Positions 25,581-34,471 are shown, counted from the first letter of the stretch. The stretch: 64,000 nucleotides of DNA from Streptomyces albiflavescens (GCF_014645835.1 NZ_BMMM01000006.1:280795-344794), one strand, 5' to 3'. Notes: generated from the sequence alone by a model not told the origin. Numbers and translations are program-made.

Positions 25581-26246
25581 ATGCGCGAGATCCTCGGAAG
25601 GCGACGCAGGCTCCTGTCCAGGCGAAACAACGGGAGGCCTGAGGTGCTCGGCGCGGCCCTGACCTTCGCGACCGAATGGCGGTGGCCCGTACTCCCGGGT
25701 GTGGCGGCGGACCCGCAGGGGCGCGCCCGCTGCGGATGCCCCGACCCGGAGTGCACGGTGCCCGGCGCCCATCCCTTCGACCCCGGTCTCCTCGCGGCCA
25801 CCACCGACGAGCGCATGGTGCGCTGGTGGTGGACCAACCGTCCGTCGGCACCCATCGTGCTGGCCACCGGCGGCTCGGCTCCCTGCGCGGTGAGCCTGCC
25901 CGCTCTCGCGGCGGCTCGCGCCCTCGACGTCCTCGACCGCAAGGGCATGCGCCTCGGCCCCGTCGTCGCATCCCCCGCGCGCTGGTCGATCCTCGTCGCG
26001 CCCTACTCCATGGAGCAGCTCGGCGAGCTGCTCTACGCCAAGGACTTCGTGCCCGGCTCCCTCCGCTTCCACGGCGAGGGCGGCTACATCGCGCTGCCGC
26101 CGTCCGAGACCGGCCAGGGCCAGATCCGCTGGGAGCGTGCCCCGCTGCCCGGCTCGGCCGCCCCCTGGGTGCCCGATGTCGAGGCCGTCGTGGACGCCGT
26201 GGTGGAGGCCCTCACTCGTACGGGTGTGAGCGCACCCGAGTTGTAG
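25581..26246 (+). CDS. Prim-Pol domain homologue lacking catalytic acids
   Basis: The 221-residue protein starts at ATG 25581 (MREILGRRRRLL). The region ALTFATEWRWPVLPG, then RCGCPDPECTVPGAHPF, then WWWTNRPSAPIVLATG has the layout of bifunctional primase/polymerase domains, including the Cys/His zinc-like cluster. Where active members have the metal-binding DxD (as IGIDLD in 33593-34471), this protein reads CAVSLP, and the SGGxH motif is replaced by SPARWSILV. It is therefore probably catalytically dead and may be a structural or regulatory relative. It is followed 56 bp later by a secreted-protein gene. Confidence 0.75.
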   Translation: MREILGRRRRLLSRRNNGRPEVLGAALTFATEWRWPVLPGVAADPQGRARCGCPDPECTVPGAHPFDPGLLAATTDERMVRWWWTNRPSAPIVLATGGSAPCAVSLPALAAARALDVLDRKGMRLGPVVASPARWSILVAPYSMEQLGELLYAKDFVPGSLRFHGEGGYIALPPSETGQGQIRWERAPLPGSAAPWVPDVEAVVDAVVEALTRTGVSAPEL

Positions 26247-26302
26247 GGGTGTCGGGCGCGCGGCGAACCGAACGCCCGCTCCCGCTCGTTATCGTCCGCC
26301 CT

Positions 26303-26863
26303 ATGCTGCGTCATTCCGGGGGGTGCCCCCCAGACCCCCGAAGAGTTCGCCTGGTGGCGCTGGCAGGCGTCGTGGCGTTCATCGTCGCCCTGCCGCTCAC
26401 TGTGGCGTCCGCCGGTCCTGTGGGCGACGCGGCCCCCGGAGACGTACGCGGGTCCGCGCGTGCCGATGACCGACCGCAGGCTCCCGAGCCCACGCACTCT
26501 CCCCTGCTGCTCGGTCTCGGCCTCGCCACCGCCGCCCGGTGCGGACCCGAACTCTCCTCGCCCGACGGCATCGAGGCGCAGACCTGTGTCCTCACAGAGG
26601 GTGAGGACACCTGGGCGCGCACCTACTACCGCAACGCGAGCGGCGACGAGCTGAGCTCCGTACTGAGCCTCATGGGGCCTGGCGGCCGCACGGTGCAGAT
26701 GAACTGCGCGGTGGGCGCGGAGGACGATCCAGGGGTGTGCGAGACGCCCAGGGAGCGGACGACGGGCGATGTCGGGGGCTACACGGCGGTCGCGGAGTTC
26801 GCGAAAGGTACCGCGGCCCATGGGCCGCTGTTGCTGCGTTCGGGGAGCAACTCGGGCCTGTAG
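26303..26863 (+). CDS. Secreted or membrane-anchored hypothetical protein
   Basis: This 186-residue protein starts at ATG 26303. One N-terminal hydrophobic segment (LVALAGVVAFIVALPLTVASAG) forms a signal peptide or anchor, with the stretch ARADDRPQAPEPTHSP after it. The mature part has Cys residues in ARCGPEL, AQTCVLTEG, QMNCAVG and PGVCETP, an even number that could form two disulfides outside the cell. No family is recognised. A ribosome site is weak. Confidence 0.65.
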   Translation: MLRHSGGCPPDPRRVRLVALAGVVAFIVALPLTVASAGPVGDAAPGDVRGSARADDRPQAPEPTHSPLLLGLGLATAARCGPELSSPDGIEAQTCVLTEGEDTWARTYYRNASGDELSSVLSLMGPGGRTVQMNCAVGAEDDPGVCETPRERTTGDVGGYTAVAEFAKGTAAHGPLLLRSGSNSGL

Positions 26864-26895
26864 CAAGGCCGTTGACGTCGCAAGGGATCGCGCGC

Positions 26896-27060
26896 ATGGA
26901 AAGACCCGGCTGCTGGCGACGGGGGATGCACCAGCAACCGGGCTACTCGAACGGTAACAAGAGATCGGCGGTTCGCAAATTCGATCTCGGCTATTCGGAC
27001 ACGGATTTACCTGTCACAACGGCGAGTTGTGACAGGAGTCACCCGTTTGTGAGGTCCTGA
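26896..27060 (+). CDS. Possible 54-residue small protein (weak)
   Basis: ATG 26896 opens a 54-codon frame rich in polar and basic residues (MHQQPGYSNGNKRSAVRK, then DLGYSDTDLPVTT). It is AT-richer than its surroundings and covers a perfect inverted repeat at 27010-27036. It may be a small gene, or just the untranslated region between two convergent genes. Confidence 0.25.
   Translation: MERPGCWRRGMHQQPGYSNGNKRSAVRKFDLGYSDTDLPVTTASCDRSHPFVRS
27010..27036. terminator. Inverted repeat between convergent genes
   Basis: CCTGTCACAAC (27010-27020) pairs perfectly with GTTGTGACAGG (27026-27036) around a 5-base loop. A second, loopless palindrome CTGACCGGCCGGTCAG lies at 27065-27080, 17 bp before the convergent gene's stop. 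Terminator or operator roles are both possible; there is no T run. Confidence 0.45.
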
Positions 27061-27096
27061 CCGGCTGACCGGCCGGTCAGTTCCCCAGTCTGTGCG

Positions 27097-28065
27097 TCAG
27101 CTGAGAGTCACCTGTCGGTTGGTGAGGCCGCCGCGCGCGCGGCGCTCGTCCGCGGTGAGCGGTGCGTCCGTGGCCAGAGCGGTGGCGAGGCGCTCGGCGA
27201 ACTCGGCCGCCGGCTTTTCGATGTCGTCCGCCGTGACGCCCGTCGGCAGGTCCCAGACCGGCACCGTGAGCCCGTGGGCGCGGAAGGAGCCGACCAGTCG
27301 GGTGCCCTCCCCGAGGCTCGACCGACCGGCCGCGTGCAGCCGCGCCAGCGCGTCCAGAAGGTGCTCCTCCGGGTAGGGCATGACCCAGCGGAGGTGGTTC
27401 TTGTCGGGGGTCTCGCACCAGTAGGCGGCGTCGACCCCGGAAAGCTTCACGGTCGGGATGGCGGCGGCGTTGGCCCGCTCCAGGGAGGCGGTCACCTCCG
27501 GCGTCGCGTTCTCCGCGTCCGGGACCCAGAATTCGAAGCCCGCGTGCACAACTGGCTCGAACGCGCCTTCGGGGTCGAGCACGTCCTGCAGCCGCGGACC
27601 GCCGGCCGGGGCCCGCCGGCCCTCGACCGGAGTGCCGGGCTGCGCGGTGAGCGCGCGCTGGAGTGTGTCGGCCAGATCGCGGCTGATGTCACCGGACGCT
27701 GTGTCGTTCTGCAGGCCGAGCAGGACCGAGCCGTCGTCGCGGCGCAGCGCGGGCCATGCCATCGGCAGGACGGTGGCGAGCGTGACCGAGGGGACGTCCT
27801 CGGGGAGCTTCTCCTTGAGCTTCAGCTCGACCGTCGCGGCGGGCACCAGCTCGCGCAGCGCGACCCAGTCGCCCTCGCCCTGCAGGCCCTCGAAGGGGCG
27901 GTGCACCAGCTCGGTCACGGCGTGCGCGGCCGCTCGGCCGTGACAGGCCTTGTAGCGGCGGCCACTGCCGCAGGGGCAGGGCTCGCGAGCGCCGACAACC
28001 GGGATCTCGCCGCCGTCCTTCAGCTGCGGCTGCTTGGCCTTCGTCTGGGGTCGCTTCTTGGCCAT
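27097..28065 (-). CDS. SEC-C motif protein (DUF5926 family)
   Basis: This 322-residue protein starts at ATG 28065 (MAKKRPQTKAKQ); the 28 codons upstream look non-coding. The N-terminal SEC-C zinc motif is CPCGSGRRYKACHG at about residues 33-46, the same metal-binding tail found in SecA. The rest is an uncharacterised domain conserved in Actinobacteria, with no signal peptide. The zinc motif suggests binding to ribosomes or protein partners, but no function is established. The basic first 18 residues are a typical Streptomyces start for this family. Confidence 0.85.
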   Translation of the reverse strand: MAKKRPQTKAKQPQLKDGGEIPVVGAREPCPCGSGRRYKACHGRAAAHAVTELVHRPFEGLQGEGDWVALRELVPAATVELKLKEKLPEDVPSVTLATVLPMAWPALRRDDGSVLLGLQNDTASGDISRDLADTLQRALTAQPGTPVEGRRAPAGGPRLQDVLDPEGAFEPVVHAGFEFWVPDAENATPEVTASLERANAAAIPTVKLSGVDAAYWCETPDKNHLRWVMPYPEEHLLDALARLHAAGRSSLGEGTRLVGSFRAHGLTVPVWDLPTGVTADDIEKPAAEFAERLATALATDAPLTADERRARGGLTNRQVTLS

Positions 28066-28140
28066 CGTGGGTGTCTCCCGATCACGGCTCGTCTCGTACG
28101 GGCGCGAGCCTAGCCGTTCGTACGAGAGCTGATGGGACCC

Positions 28141-28149
28141 TGTGGACAA
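28141..28149 (-). promoter_or_regulatory. Single perfect DnaA box
   Basis: TGTGGACAA is the exact complement of TTGTCCACA. It lies in the gap between the SEC-C and ATP-binding protein genes. A lone box is less likely to matter than the cluster at 8.7-9.0 kb. Confidence 0.35.
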
Positions 28150-28233
28150 CGCACCGAGTCGTCCCGGAACGGACGCTTCGGTCGGGGTCGGTGTCGTGGC
28201 GAGTCGAGCCCGCTCGGCGCGGCGCGGTCGGGT

Positions 28234-28872
28234 TCAGTCCAGGTCGTCGAAGGCGTCCGCGAAGTCCAGGTCGGGTGTCGCCGACACGGTCGGTGACGCG
28301 ACGCGCGTAGCGAAATCGTCACGCCGACGCGCGGCCGTCGTGTCGCCCACGTCTTCCTGGACGACGACCCAGACCGTGACCTCGCCGCGGGCGTCGTCCC
28401 GCACGCCCCAGTCCTTGGCGAGCGCCGTGATGATGTTCAGCCCGCGGCCGCCGTGTGCGGTGACCGAGGGCGTGGCCGGAACCGGGCGGGTCGGACCACC
28501 GCCGTCCGTCACCTCGACGGTGAGTCTTCCGAACGGATCGATGCGCCACGCGGCCCGGACGTCGCCGTCGCCGGCCAGGGCGTCGCCCAGCGGCCTGCCG
28601 TGCCTGCACGCGTTGCTCAGTAGTTCGGAAAGGATCAGTACGGCATCGTCGATGACCGATTCAGCCACGCCACTGGAGCGCAATTGATCACGCATCCGGT
28701 GTCTTGCTTCCCCCACGCCCGCAGGGCCATGGGGTACGGCCATGCTCGACGACGTGGGCACCTCCTGTGCCACCACCAACGCCACCCCCGAGACCTCCTT
28801 TGCCCCACGCCACGGTGTGGATGCCCCTCTGGGCTGGACCGGAAACCGGCCAATCCACGTCTGCTGACGCAC
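28234..28872 (-). CDS. HATPase_c anti-sigma-type ATP-binding protein
   Basis: The frame gives 212 residues from GTG 28872; a start at ATG 28740 (MAVPHGPAG) would leave the domain intact. The GHKL domain shows N-box LILSELLSNACRHG, G1-like VTDGGGP and G2-like AHGGRGLNIITALA. It is a RsbW-like kinase of partner-switching systems with no neighbouring partner. A C-terminal acidic tail (LDFADAFDDLD) is unusual and could be a docking segment. An inverted repeat CGTTCG / CGAACG lies at 28879-28899, just upstream of the GTG. Confidence 0.85.
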   Translation of the reverse strand: MRQQTWIGRFPVQPRGASTPWRGAKEVSGVALVVAQEVPTSSSMAVPHGPAGVGEARHRMRDQLRSSGVAESVIDDAVLILSELLSNACRHGRPLGDALAGDGDVRAAWRIDPFGRLTVEVTDGGGPTRPVPATPSVTAHGGRGLNIITALAKDWGVRDDARGEVTVWVVVQEDVGDTTAARRRDDFATRVASPTVSATPDLDFADAFDDLD

Positions 28873-28989
28873 TCGTAACGTTCGAATACAGAACGAACGC
28901 GCCGGTGCACTCCCTGTAATCGCGTGGCCTGAATTCGACGTCGGAGTCCGGGGTTCCGAAGGCGGCGTCCTGGAAGCGGTGCCCCGAAG

Positions 28990-29799
28990 TCAGCGGCCCA
29001 GCTGGCGCAGCACCGCGCGCGGGCGGTTGGTGATGATGGCGTCGATCCCCAGCTCAACGCAGAGATCGACGTCCTCTGGCTCGTTCACGGTCCAGACGTG
29101 TACCTGGTGTCCGGCTCGTTTCAGTCGTTCGATGTACGCGGGGTGACTGCGTACGATCCGCATCGAGGGGCCCGCGATCCGGACACCCGCCGGAAGCCGT
29201 CCGTCGCGCAACCGGGGCGAGATGAACTGCAGCAGATAGACCGTGGGCAAGTTCGGGGACGCGGCGCGGACGCGGTGCAGCGAGCGTGCCGAGAAGCTCA
29301 TGACGCGTACGGGCGACTCGGCCGCGGACTCCGGGGCGTCCAGGCCGAAACGCTTCAGCAGGACCAGCAGCCGCTCCTCGACCTGGCCCGCCCAGCGGGT
29401 CGGGTGCTTCGTCTCGACGGCCAGCTCGACGCGGCGGCCCGCGTCGGCGACGAGTTCGAGCAGCCGCTCCAGGGTGAGGACGGAGGTGTCCTCCGGGTCC
29501 CCTGGGCCGTACTCCCAGTCGGGGGACTCGTCGCGGTTCTTCCAGGCGCCGAAGTCCAGCGCGGCGAGCTCGGCGAGCTCCAGAGCCGAGACCGCTCCGC
29601 GGCCGTTGGACGTACGGTTGATGCGGCGGTCGTGAACACAGACGAGATGGCCGTCCGCGGTCAGCCGTACATCGCACTCGAGGGCGTCCGCACCGTCCTC
29701 GATCGCCTTCTTGTACGCGGACAGGGTGTGCTCGGGGGCCTCTTCGGAGGCACCCCGGTGGGCGACGACCTGAATCGGGTGCTGTCGTGCGAGGGTCAC
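28990..29799 (-). CDS. Glycerophosphodiester phosphodiesterase
   Basis: This 269-residue enzyme starts at GTG 29799 (VTLARQHPIQVVAHRG). It hydrolyses glycerophosphodiesters to sn-glycerol 3-phosphate and an alcohol. The catalytic HRGA motif, the acidic pair in ALECDVRLTADG and the second His in LVCVHDRRINRT are all present, and the TIM-barrel continues to the C-terminal TNRPRAVL. No signal peptide is present, so this is probably the cytoplasmic type. Longer upstream frames overlap the htrA promoter region and are not credible. Confidence 0.93.
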   Translation of the reverse strand: MTLARQHPIQVVAHRGASEEAPEHTLSAYKKAIEDGADALECDVRLTADGHLVCVHDRRINRTSNGRGAVSALELAELAALDFGAWKNRDESPDWEYGPGDPEDTSVLTLERLLELVADAGRRVELAVETKHPTRWAGQVEERLLVLLKRFGLDAPESAAESPVRVMSFSARSLHRVRAASPNLPTVYLLQFISPRLRDGRLPAGVRIAGPSMRIVRSHPAYIERLKRAGHQVHVWTVNEPEDVDLCVELGIDAIITNRPRAVLRQLGR

Positions 29800-30056
29800 C
29801 GCGTCATGGTGCCACCGTCGCGGGGCGGACGTGAGGTCTGAGACGTCAGGAATGTATGTATTTCGCCGGACGTGTCCGTTATAAAGGATGGTCCCGGACC
29901 CACAGCCACCGCTTATGGTGCTCTGACGGCCGGTGGGAAAAGCTGACGGCGTACACATGCACATGCACAGCTGAATCGCGCCGGACCGTCGACAAGCGTG
30001 AGTGAGCGTGACCGAGTGCGACCGAGAACAACAGCCGTGGATCGAGGAGAAGAGCT

Positions 30057-31556
30057 GTGAGCACCGAGAACGAGGGCACCGCAGTACCCCCGGCCCCGTC
30101 CGCACCTCCTGTGCCGGTGGACACTCCCGCTGCTTCCGCGCAGAACGTTGCGCCCGAGGGGGGCGCACCGACCGCCCCGATCCCGGCGGTGCCTCCGAGC
30201 GCCCCCGGCGCGCCGGAGCAGGCACCGGCGCTCGCGGAGCAGCCGGCGTATGCGTCCGTCGGAGCCGGACAGGGCGCCGACCCGCACGGACAGGGCACCG
30301 GAGCCCCCGGCTCCGCGGCCGAGGCGGGCTGGCCGCCTCCGCCGCCTGCCGTTCCGTCGTACGCGGACGGTGGTGGCTCGGGGGCCGGCGGCTGGGGTTC
30401 CTCCTACCAGCAGCCCGCGCCGAAGCCCAAGAACGGGCGCGGCGGCCTGGTCGCCGCGATCCTGGTGGCCGCGCTGGTCGCGGGCGGTGTCGGCGGCGGC
30501 ATCGGTTACTCGCTGGCCAGGAACAACGACAACAACGGCACCGACTCGACGACGGTTTCCGCCCCGAGCGGCAGCGGCGACGTGAAGCGCGCCTCGGGCA
30601 CGGTCGCGAACGTGGCCGCCAAGGCGCTGCCGAGCACCGTCACCATCGAGGCCGAGAGCACGAACGGCGAGGGTGGCACCGGCACCGGTTTCGTGTTCGA
30701 CACCCAGGGCCACATCCTCACCAACAACCACGTCGTGGCGGACGCGGTCGACGGCGGCAAGCTCACCGCCACCTTCCCCGACGGCAAGAAGTACAACGCC
30801 GAGGTGGTCGGCCACGCGCAGGGCTACGACGTCGCGGTCATCAAGCTCAAGAACGCCCCGTCCGACCTGAAGCCGCTCGCCCTCGGCGACTCCGACAAGG
30901 TGGCCGTCGGCGACTCCACCATCGCGATCGGCGCGCCCTTCGGTCTCTCCAACACGGTGACCACGGGCATCATCAGTGCCAAGAACCGTCCGGTGGCCTC
31001 CAGTGACGGCAGTGCCAGCAGCAAGGCCTCGTACATGAGCGCCCTGCAGACGGACGCCTCGATCAACCCGGGCAACTCCGGTGGCCCACTCCTTGACGCG
31101 CAGGGCGCGGTCATCGGCATCAACTCGGCGATTCAGTCGTCGAGCAGCGGCGGCTTCGGCGGCACCAGCCAGTCCGGCTCCATCGGCCTCGGCTTCGCGA
31201 TCCCGATCAACCAGGCCAAGCACGTGGCCCAGCAGCTGATCAAGACGGGCAAGCCGGTCTACCCCGTGATCGGTGCGTCGGTCTCGCTCGAAGAGGGCAC
31301 CGGCGGCGCGAAGATCACCGAGCAGGGCGCGAGCGGCTCGGACGCGGTCACCCCGAACGGGCCCGCCGACAAGGCCGGCCTCAAGCCCGGCGACGTCATC
31401 ACCAAGCTCGACGACCAGGTGATCGACAGCGGTCCGACCCTGATCGGCGAGATCTGGACCCACCAGCCCGGCGACACCGTCAAGCTCACCTACACGCGCG
31501 ACGGCAAGACCCACACCGTGGACGTCACCCTGGGGCAGCGCGAGGGCGACAGCTGA
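30057..31556 (+). CDS. HtrA/DegP-like membrane-anchored serine protease with PDZ domain
   Basis: This 499-residue protein starts at GTG 30057, with GAGGAGAAGAGCT as ribosome site. A long Pro/Ala-rich cytoplasmic segment (1-120) leads to one transmembrane helix (LVAAILVAALVAGGVGGGIG, about 128-147). The trypsin-like domain has His about 227 (ILTNNHVV), Asp about 258 (GYDVAVIK) and Ser about 341 (NPGNSGGPLL), and a PDZ domain (about 400-495) ends the protein. It is a surface quality-control protease, possibly tied to envelope stress. The S. coelicolor relative, from memory SCO3977, is reported to matter for secretion stress. Confidence 0.93.
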   Translation: MSTENEGTAVPPAPSAPPVPVDTPAASAQNVAPEGGAPTAPIPAVPPSAPGAPEQAPALAEQPAYASVGAGQGADPHGQGTGAPGSAAEAGWPPPPPAVPSYADGGGSGAGGWGSSYQQPAPKPKNGRGGLVAAILVAALVAGGVGGGIGYSLARNNDNNGTDSTTVSAPSGSGDVKRASGTVANVAAKALPSTVTIEAESTNGEGGTGTGFVFDTQGHILTNNHVVADAVDGGKLTATFPDGKKYNAEVVGHAQGYDVAVIKLKNAPSDLKPLALGDSDKVAVGDSTIAIGAPFGLSNTVTTGIISAKNRPVASSDGSASSKASYMSALQTDASINPGNSGGPLLDAQGAVIGINSAIQSSSSGGFGGTSQSGSIGLGFAIPINQAKHVAQQLIKTGKPVYPVIGASVSLEEGTGGAKITEQGASGSDAVTPNGPADKAGLKPGDVITKLDDQVIDSGPTLIGEIWTHQPGDTVKLTYTRDGKTHTVDVTLGQREGDS

Positions 31557-31602
31557 CCGGCTAGTCTTGTCCCCGCGCCGCCGACGATCGTGGGCGGCGC
31601 GG

Positions 31603-31689
31603 GGTGGGTTGCCCGAGCGGCCTAAGGGAACGGTCTTGAAAACCGTCGTGGCAGCGATGTCACCGTGGGTTCAAATCCCACACCCACCG
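31603..31689 (+). tRNA. tRNA-Ser, anticodon TGA
   Basis: Acceptor arms GGTGGGT (31603-31609) and ACCCACC (31682-31688) pair fully, discriminator G at 31689. Anticodon stem ACGGT/ACCGT holds loop CTTGAAA, giving TGA at 31637-31639. The long variable arm and T arm GTGGG TTCAAAT CCCAC fit class II tRNA-Ser. No CCA is encoded. Confidence 0.97.
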
Positions 31690-31694
31690 CAGAT

Positions 31695-31733
31695 GGAAGG
31701 CCCTCGACCAGCAACGTCGGTCGAGGGCCTTCC
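31695..31733 (+). terminator. Terminator after tRNA-Ser(TGA)
   Basis: GGAAGGCCCTCGACC (31695-31709) pairs perfectly with GGTCGAGGGCCTTCC (31719-31733), loop of 9 bases, six bases after the tRNA. The rest of the gap to 32028 shows no further feature. Confidence 0.75.
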
Positions 31734-32028
31734 TCATGCACGTTTCCTGCTGATGACCGCGACTCTCCGTGAGTCCCCGGTCGATCGGGCACGGATGGGG
31801 CACGAGCTTCAGTCGCCCTGGAACCACAGGTAGCTGCCCGGAGTGCCGGCACACTGCTCCAGCAATTTCGCAAGTGACCTCTAACGCCGCCATCTACGTC
31901 GGCCGACGGGGGGCAGAGCCGATGAGCCGGGGACACGTCCCTTGTGTCACTGCAGCCCCGTATCCTCCGGGGTACACGATCTTCACGCGGTCCGAGGAAG
32001 GGCCGCCTGTGAACCCGGGGGGGTTCTC

Positions 32029-33468
32029 ATGCGCGAGAGAGCGCTGATCACGGCTGCCGTCTGCGCGGCCACGATTCTCGGCGGTACGGCCCTGGCGCCG
32101 AGTGCCGGTGCCGCGTCGGCAGCCGGCAAGGGCAACTTCGCCGACTTCAACGGTGACGGGTACGCGGACCTCGCCGTCGGAGCGCACACCGCGACCGTGG
32201 GTGGGGTTACGAGCGCCGGTGTCGTCACCGTTACCTACGGCTCCGCCACGGGCCTGAAGTACGACACCGCGTCCATCATCAGCAAGGCCACGGACGGGGT
32301 TCCCGGGGATCCCGAGCAGAACGACAGGTGGCGGGAAGTCAGCGAGTTCGGCGACCTGGACGGTGACGGGTACGACGATCTGGTCGTCCACTGGCTCGAG
32401 AAGAACATGATCCTTTGGGGCAGCAAGAACGGGATCACGGGCGCGAGCACCACCCTGCCGACCGGCACCTACAGCCCCACCTCACCAAAACTGCTCGGAG
32501 GCGGCATCGGGGTGGGCGACGTCAACGGCGACGGGATCGACGACTTCGTCAGCCGTGGCAACAACGGCACCTCCTACGGCACCTCCGTCCTGCTCGGCCC
32601 GCTCGACCGGACCACCGGCAAGCCGGCCGGGGTGTGGCACCGCGACACCCCGACCCTGGACGGCGTCGCGACGTCCACGCTCTATGTGGGTGACATGACT
32701 GGGGACGGCACCGCCGACATCGTGGTGAGCGGCGAGACCGTGGGCGGCAACGGCGCGGCGGGTGGCGTGGTGCTCAAGGGTTCGACCACCGGCCTGGTCA
32801 AGGGCAGCACGTACGCGGGCCCGTACTCGTACTACAGCTTCAGCACCAACCACTATCCCGCCGCCTTCGGCGACCTGAACAAGGACGGCTATCAGGACCT
32901 CGTCACCGGATATCCGGGCCAGAGCAAGATCTATGTGACCTACGGCGGCCCGGACGGCGTGAGCAGCACGAAGAGCGCCCGTTCCTACACCCAGGCCAGC
33001 ACGGGTGTCCCCGGTGCGGACGAGGAGGGCGACAAGTTCGGCTCGGCGGTGGCCATCGGCGACACCAACAAGGACGGCTATCCCGACGTGGTCATCGGCG
33101 TTTCGCACGAGACGGGTTCCGGCACGGCGGCGAGCATCCACGCGGGCGCGATCACCGTGCTGCGCGGCAGCGCATCCGGGGTCACCACGAGCGGCGCCCA
33201 GTCGTTCACCCAGAACGCCGAGGGCATCCCCAGCACCTCGGAGAACGAGGACCACTTCGGTATCGCGGCCGCCGTGCTCGACGCCGATGGGAACGGCAGC
33301 CCCGAGGTGTACGTCGGCGGCAATGGCGAAGACCACTACAAGGGCCGCGTCTGGAAGCTGGCGACCGGCGTGTCGGGCGTCACCGGCACCGGTGCCGTCA
33401 GCTTCCACCTGGGCTCACTCGGCGGCCCGGTCGGCGGTGGCAACTTTGGCTACCGCTTCGCCGGCTGA
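32029..33468 (+). CDS. Secreted FG-GAP (integrin alpha-like) repeat protein
   Basis: This 479-residue protein starts at ATG 32029 (MRERALITAAVCAATIL), with GGGGGGGTT as Shine-Dalgarno-like stretch. A signal peptide ends near GAASAAG. Seven FG-GAP repeats follow, each with a calcium loop: DFNGDGYADLAV, DLDGDGYDDLVV, DVNGDGIDDFV, DMTGDGTADIV, DLNKDGYQDLV, DTNKDGYPDVVI, DADGNGSPEVYV. This makes a seven-bladed beta-propeller stabilised by Ca2+ outside the cell. No enzymatic domain is present; binding or scaffold roles are typical. Single-gene unit ended by a hairpin. Confidence 0.9.
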   Translation: MRERALITAAVCAATILGGTALAPSAGAASAAGKGNFADFNGDGYADLAVGAHTATVGGVTSAGVVTVTYGSATGLKYDTASIISKATDGVPGDPEQNDRWREVSEFGDLDGDGYDDLVVHWLEKNMILWGSKNGITGASTTLPTGTYSPTSPKLLGGGIGVGDVNGDGIDDFVSRGNNGTSYGTSVLLGPLDRTTGKPAGVWHRDTPTLDGVATSTLYVGDMTGDGTADIVVSGETVGGNGAAGGVVLKGSTTGLVKGSTYAGPYSYYSFSTNHYPAAFGDLNKDGYQDLVTGYPGQSKIYVTYGGPDGVSSTKSARSYTQASTGVPGADEEGDKFGSAVAIGDTNKDGYPDVVIGVSHETGSGTAASIHAGAITVLRGSASGVTTSGAQSFTQNAEGIPSTSENEDHFGIAAAVLDADGNGSPEVYVGGNGEDHYKGRVWKLATGVSGVTGTGAVSFHLGSLGGPVGGGNFGYRFAG

Positions 33469-33514
33469 CCCGTCGGCTGACACCGGCTGGCTCCTGGCCG
33501 ACCCATGACACCGA

Positions 33515-33551
33515 CCGAGGCCGGCGTGGCACTGAGCCGCGCCGGCCTCGG
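33515..33551. terminator. Bidirectional hairpin between convergent genes
   Basis: CCGAGGCCGGCG (33515-33526) pairs with CGCCGGCCTCGG (33540-33551). It lies between the FG-GAP gene and the Prim-Pol gene, which point at each other. Confidence 0.65.
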
Positions 33552-33607
33552 CCGTGGGGTGGTCAACCGCGGTGGCTTCGGCCGTGGGGTGGTCAACCGC
33601 GGTGGCG
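33548..33607. repeat. 30-bp direct repeat, two copies
   Basis: 33548-33577 and 33578-33607 are identical except for the last base. The second copy enters the Prim-Pol stop region (stop at 33593), so the last residues of that gene are repeat-derived. Confidence 0.75.
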
Positions 33608-34471
33608 GGGCGACGGGGCCGTCATCCGCGCCGCGGAGGCGATCGTCGAGCGGGCCTCGCGTTCGGTGAGGCCCGTCTGGACGGCGGCTTCGACAAGGGG
33701 GTCGGTCAGTTGGGGGCCGATGCCGTTCTCGTAGGCGCGGCAGGCGGCCCAGAAAAGACGAGTGTTGCGCTGGCCTTCGTGGGCGGCGAGTACGAACTGG
33801 ACCAGCCCCTGGCCGTGTTGGCCGGTCGCGGAAGGCGTGGGGTGGTGCGCGCGGGGCGGGGGCATGAGCAGGCGCAGCAGTTCGCGCGGGCAGGGCGCCG
33901 GTGCGAGATGCGCGGTGCCGGGAGCCGTGGCGTACACGCCGCGTTCGGTGCGTGAGCCGGGGCCGACGAGGTAGCCGCCGGCGCCGCGGATGTCGATGCC
34001 GGGGGCCAGGCGGCTCGCCGAGTTGGGGACGACCACGTCCGGCGGTCCGCTCAGCCAGAGATGGCGACCGCCGCTGGGAGTCATCACGACGACCGTGGCC
34101 GGGATCGTGAAGAGGTGGCGGAGCGCGAGTTCGCGCAGGGCCGTCGAGGAGTCCGTACCGGATTTGGTGTCGAGGTCGATGCCGATGAGGTGGTGCGGAT
34201 GCAGTCCGCAGGCGATGCCGTAGCCGGTGGCCCAGGGGGCGGCGGCGAAGAGTTCGCGGATGCGCCGGGGGTCGGTCGAGGCGTCGTACACACCGTGTCC
34301 GAAGCGGCCGCATTCGCCGTGGCAGGGGGAGGGATCGGGGTCGTCGCGGTGGGGGGAACGCAGGGCCGGGAGCTTCGTTCGGGACAGCGGGATCACCGCC
34401 AGTCCGCGCTCGGCTGCGGACAGGGCGTGGGCCAGGGCCAGGGTTGTGGCCTGCCGGTCGATGGTGGCCAT
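33593..34471 (-). CDS. Bifunctional DNA primase/polymerase (Prim-Pol) domain protein
   Basis: This 292-residue protein starts at ATG 34471 (MATIDRQATTLALAH). The AEP-type Prim-Pol fold is intact: motif I IGIDLDTKSG (metal acids), motif II SGGRHLWLSG and motif III DIRGAGGYLVGPGS. A Cys/His cluster PSPCHGECGRFGHG lies before motif I. A C-terminal region (about 205-292) with RNTRLFWAACRAYENG and LTEREARSTIASA resembles the helical PriCT-like domain. It has no helicase, so it is not a full plasmid replicase. A LexA-like box overlaps its promoter at 34483-34498, which would place it under the DNA-damage response. Confidence 0.88.
   Translation of the reverse strand: MATIDRQATTLALAHALSAAERGLAVIPLSRTKLPALRSPHRDDPDPSPCHGECGRFGHGVYDASTDPRRIRELFAAAPWATGYGIACGLHPHHLIGIDLDTKSGTDSSTALRELALRHLFTIPATVVVMTPSGGRHLWLSGPPDVVVPNSASRLAPGIDIRGAGGYLVGPGSRTERGVYATAPGTAHLAPAPCPRELLRLLMPPPRAHHPTPSATGQHGQGLVQFVLAAHEGQRNTRLFWAACRAYENGIGPQLTDPLVEAAVQTGLTEREARSTIASAARMTAPSPRHRG

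Noticed and set aside
28879..28899. LexA box upstream of the 28234-28872 gene
   Set aside because: CGTTCG-N9-CGAACG has the half sites in the wrong order and spacing for an SOS box; left as a weak inverted repeat.
31690..32028. Riboswitch before the FG-GAP gene
   Set aside because: I could not match the leader to a known aptamer; only the tRNA terminator is clear.
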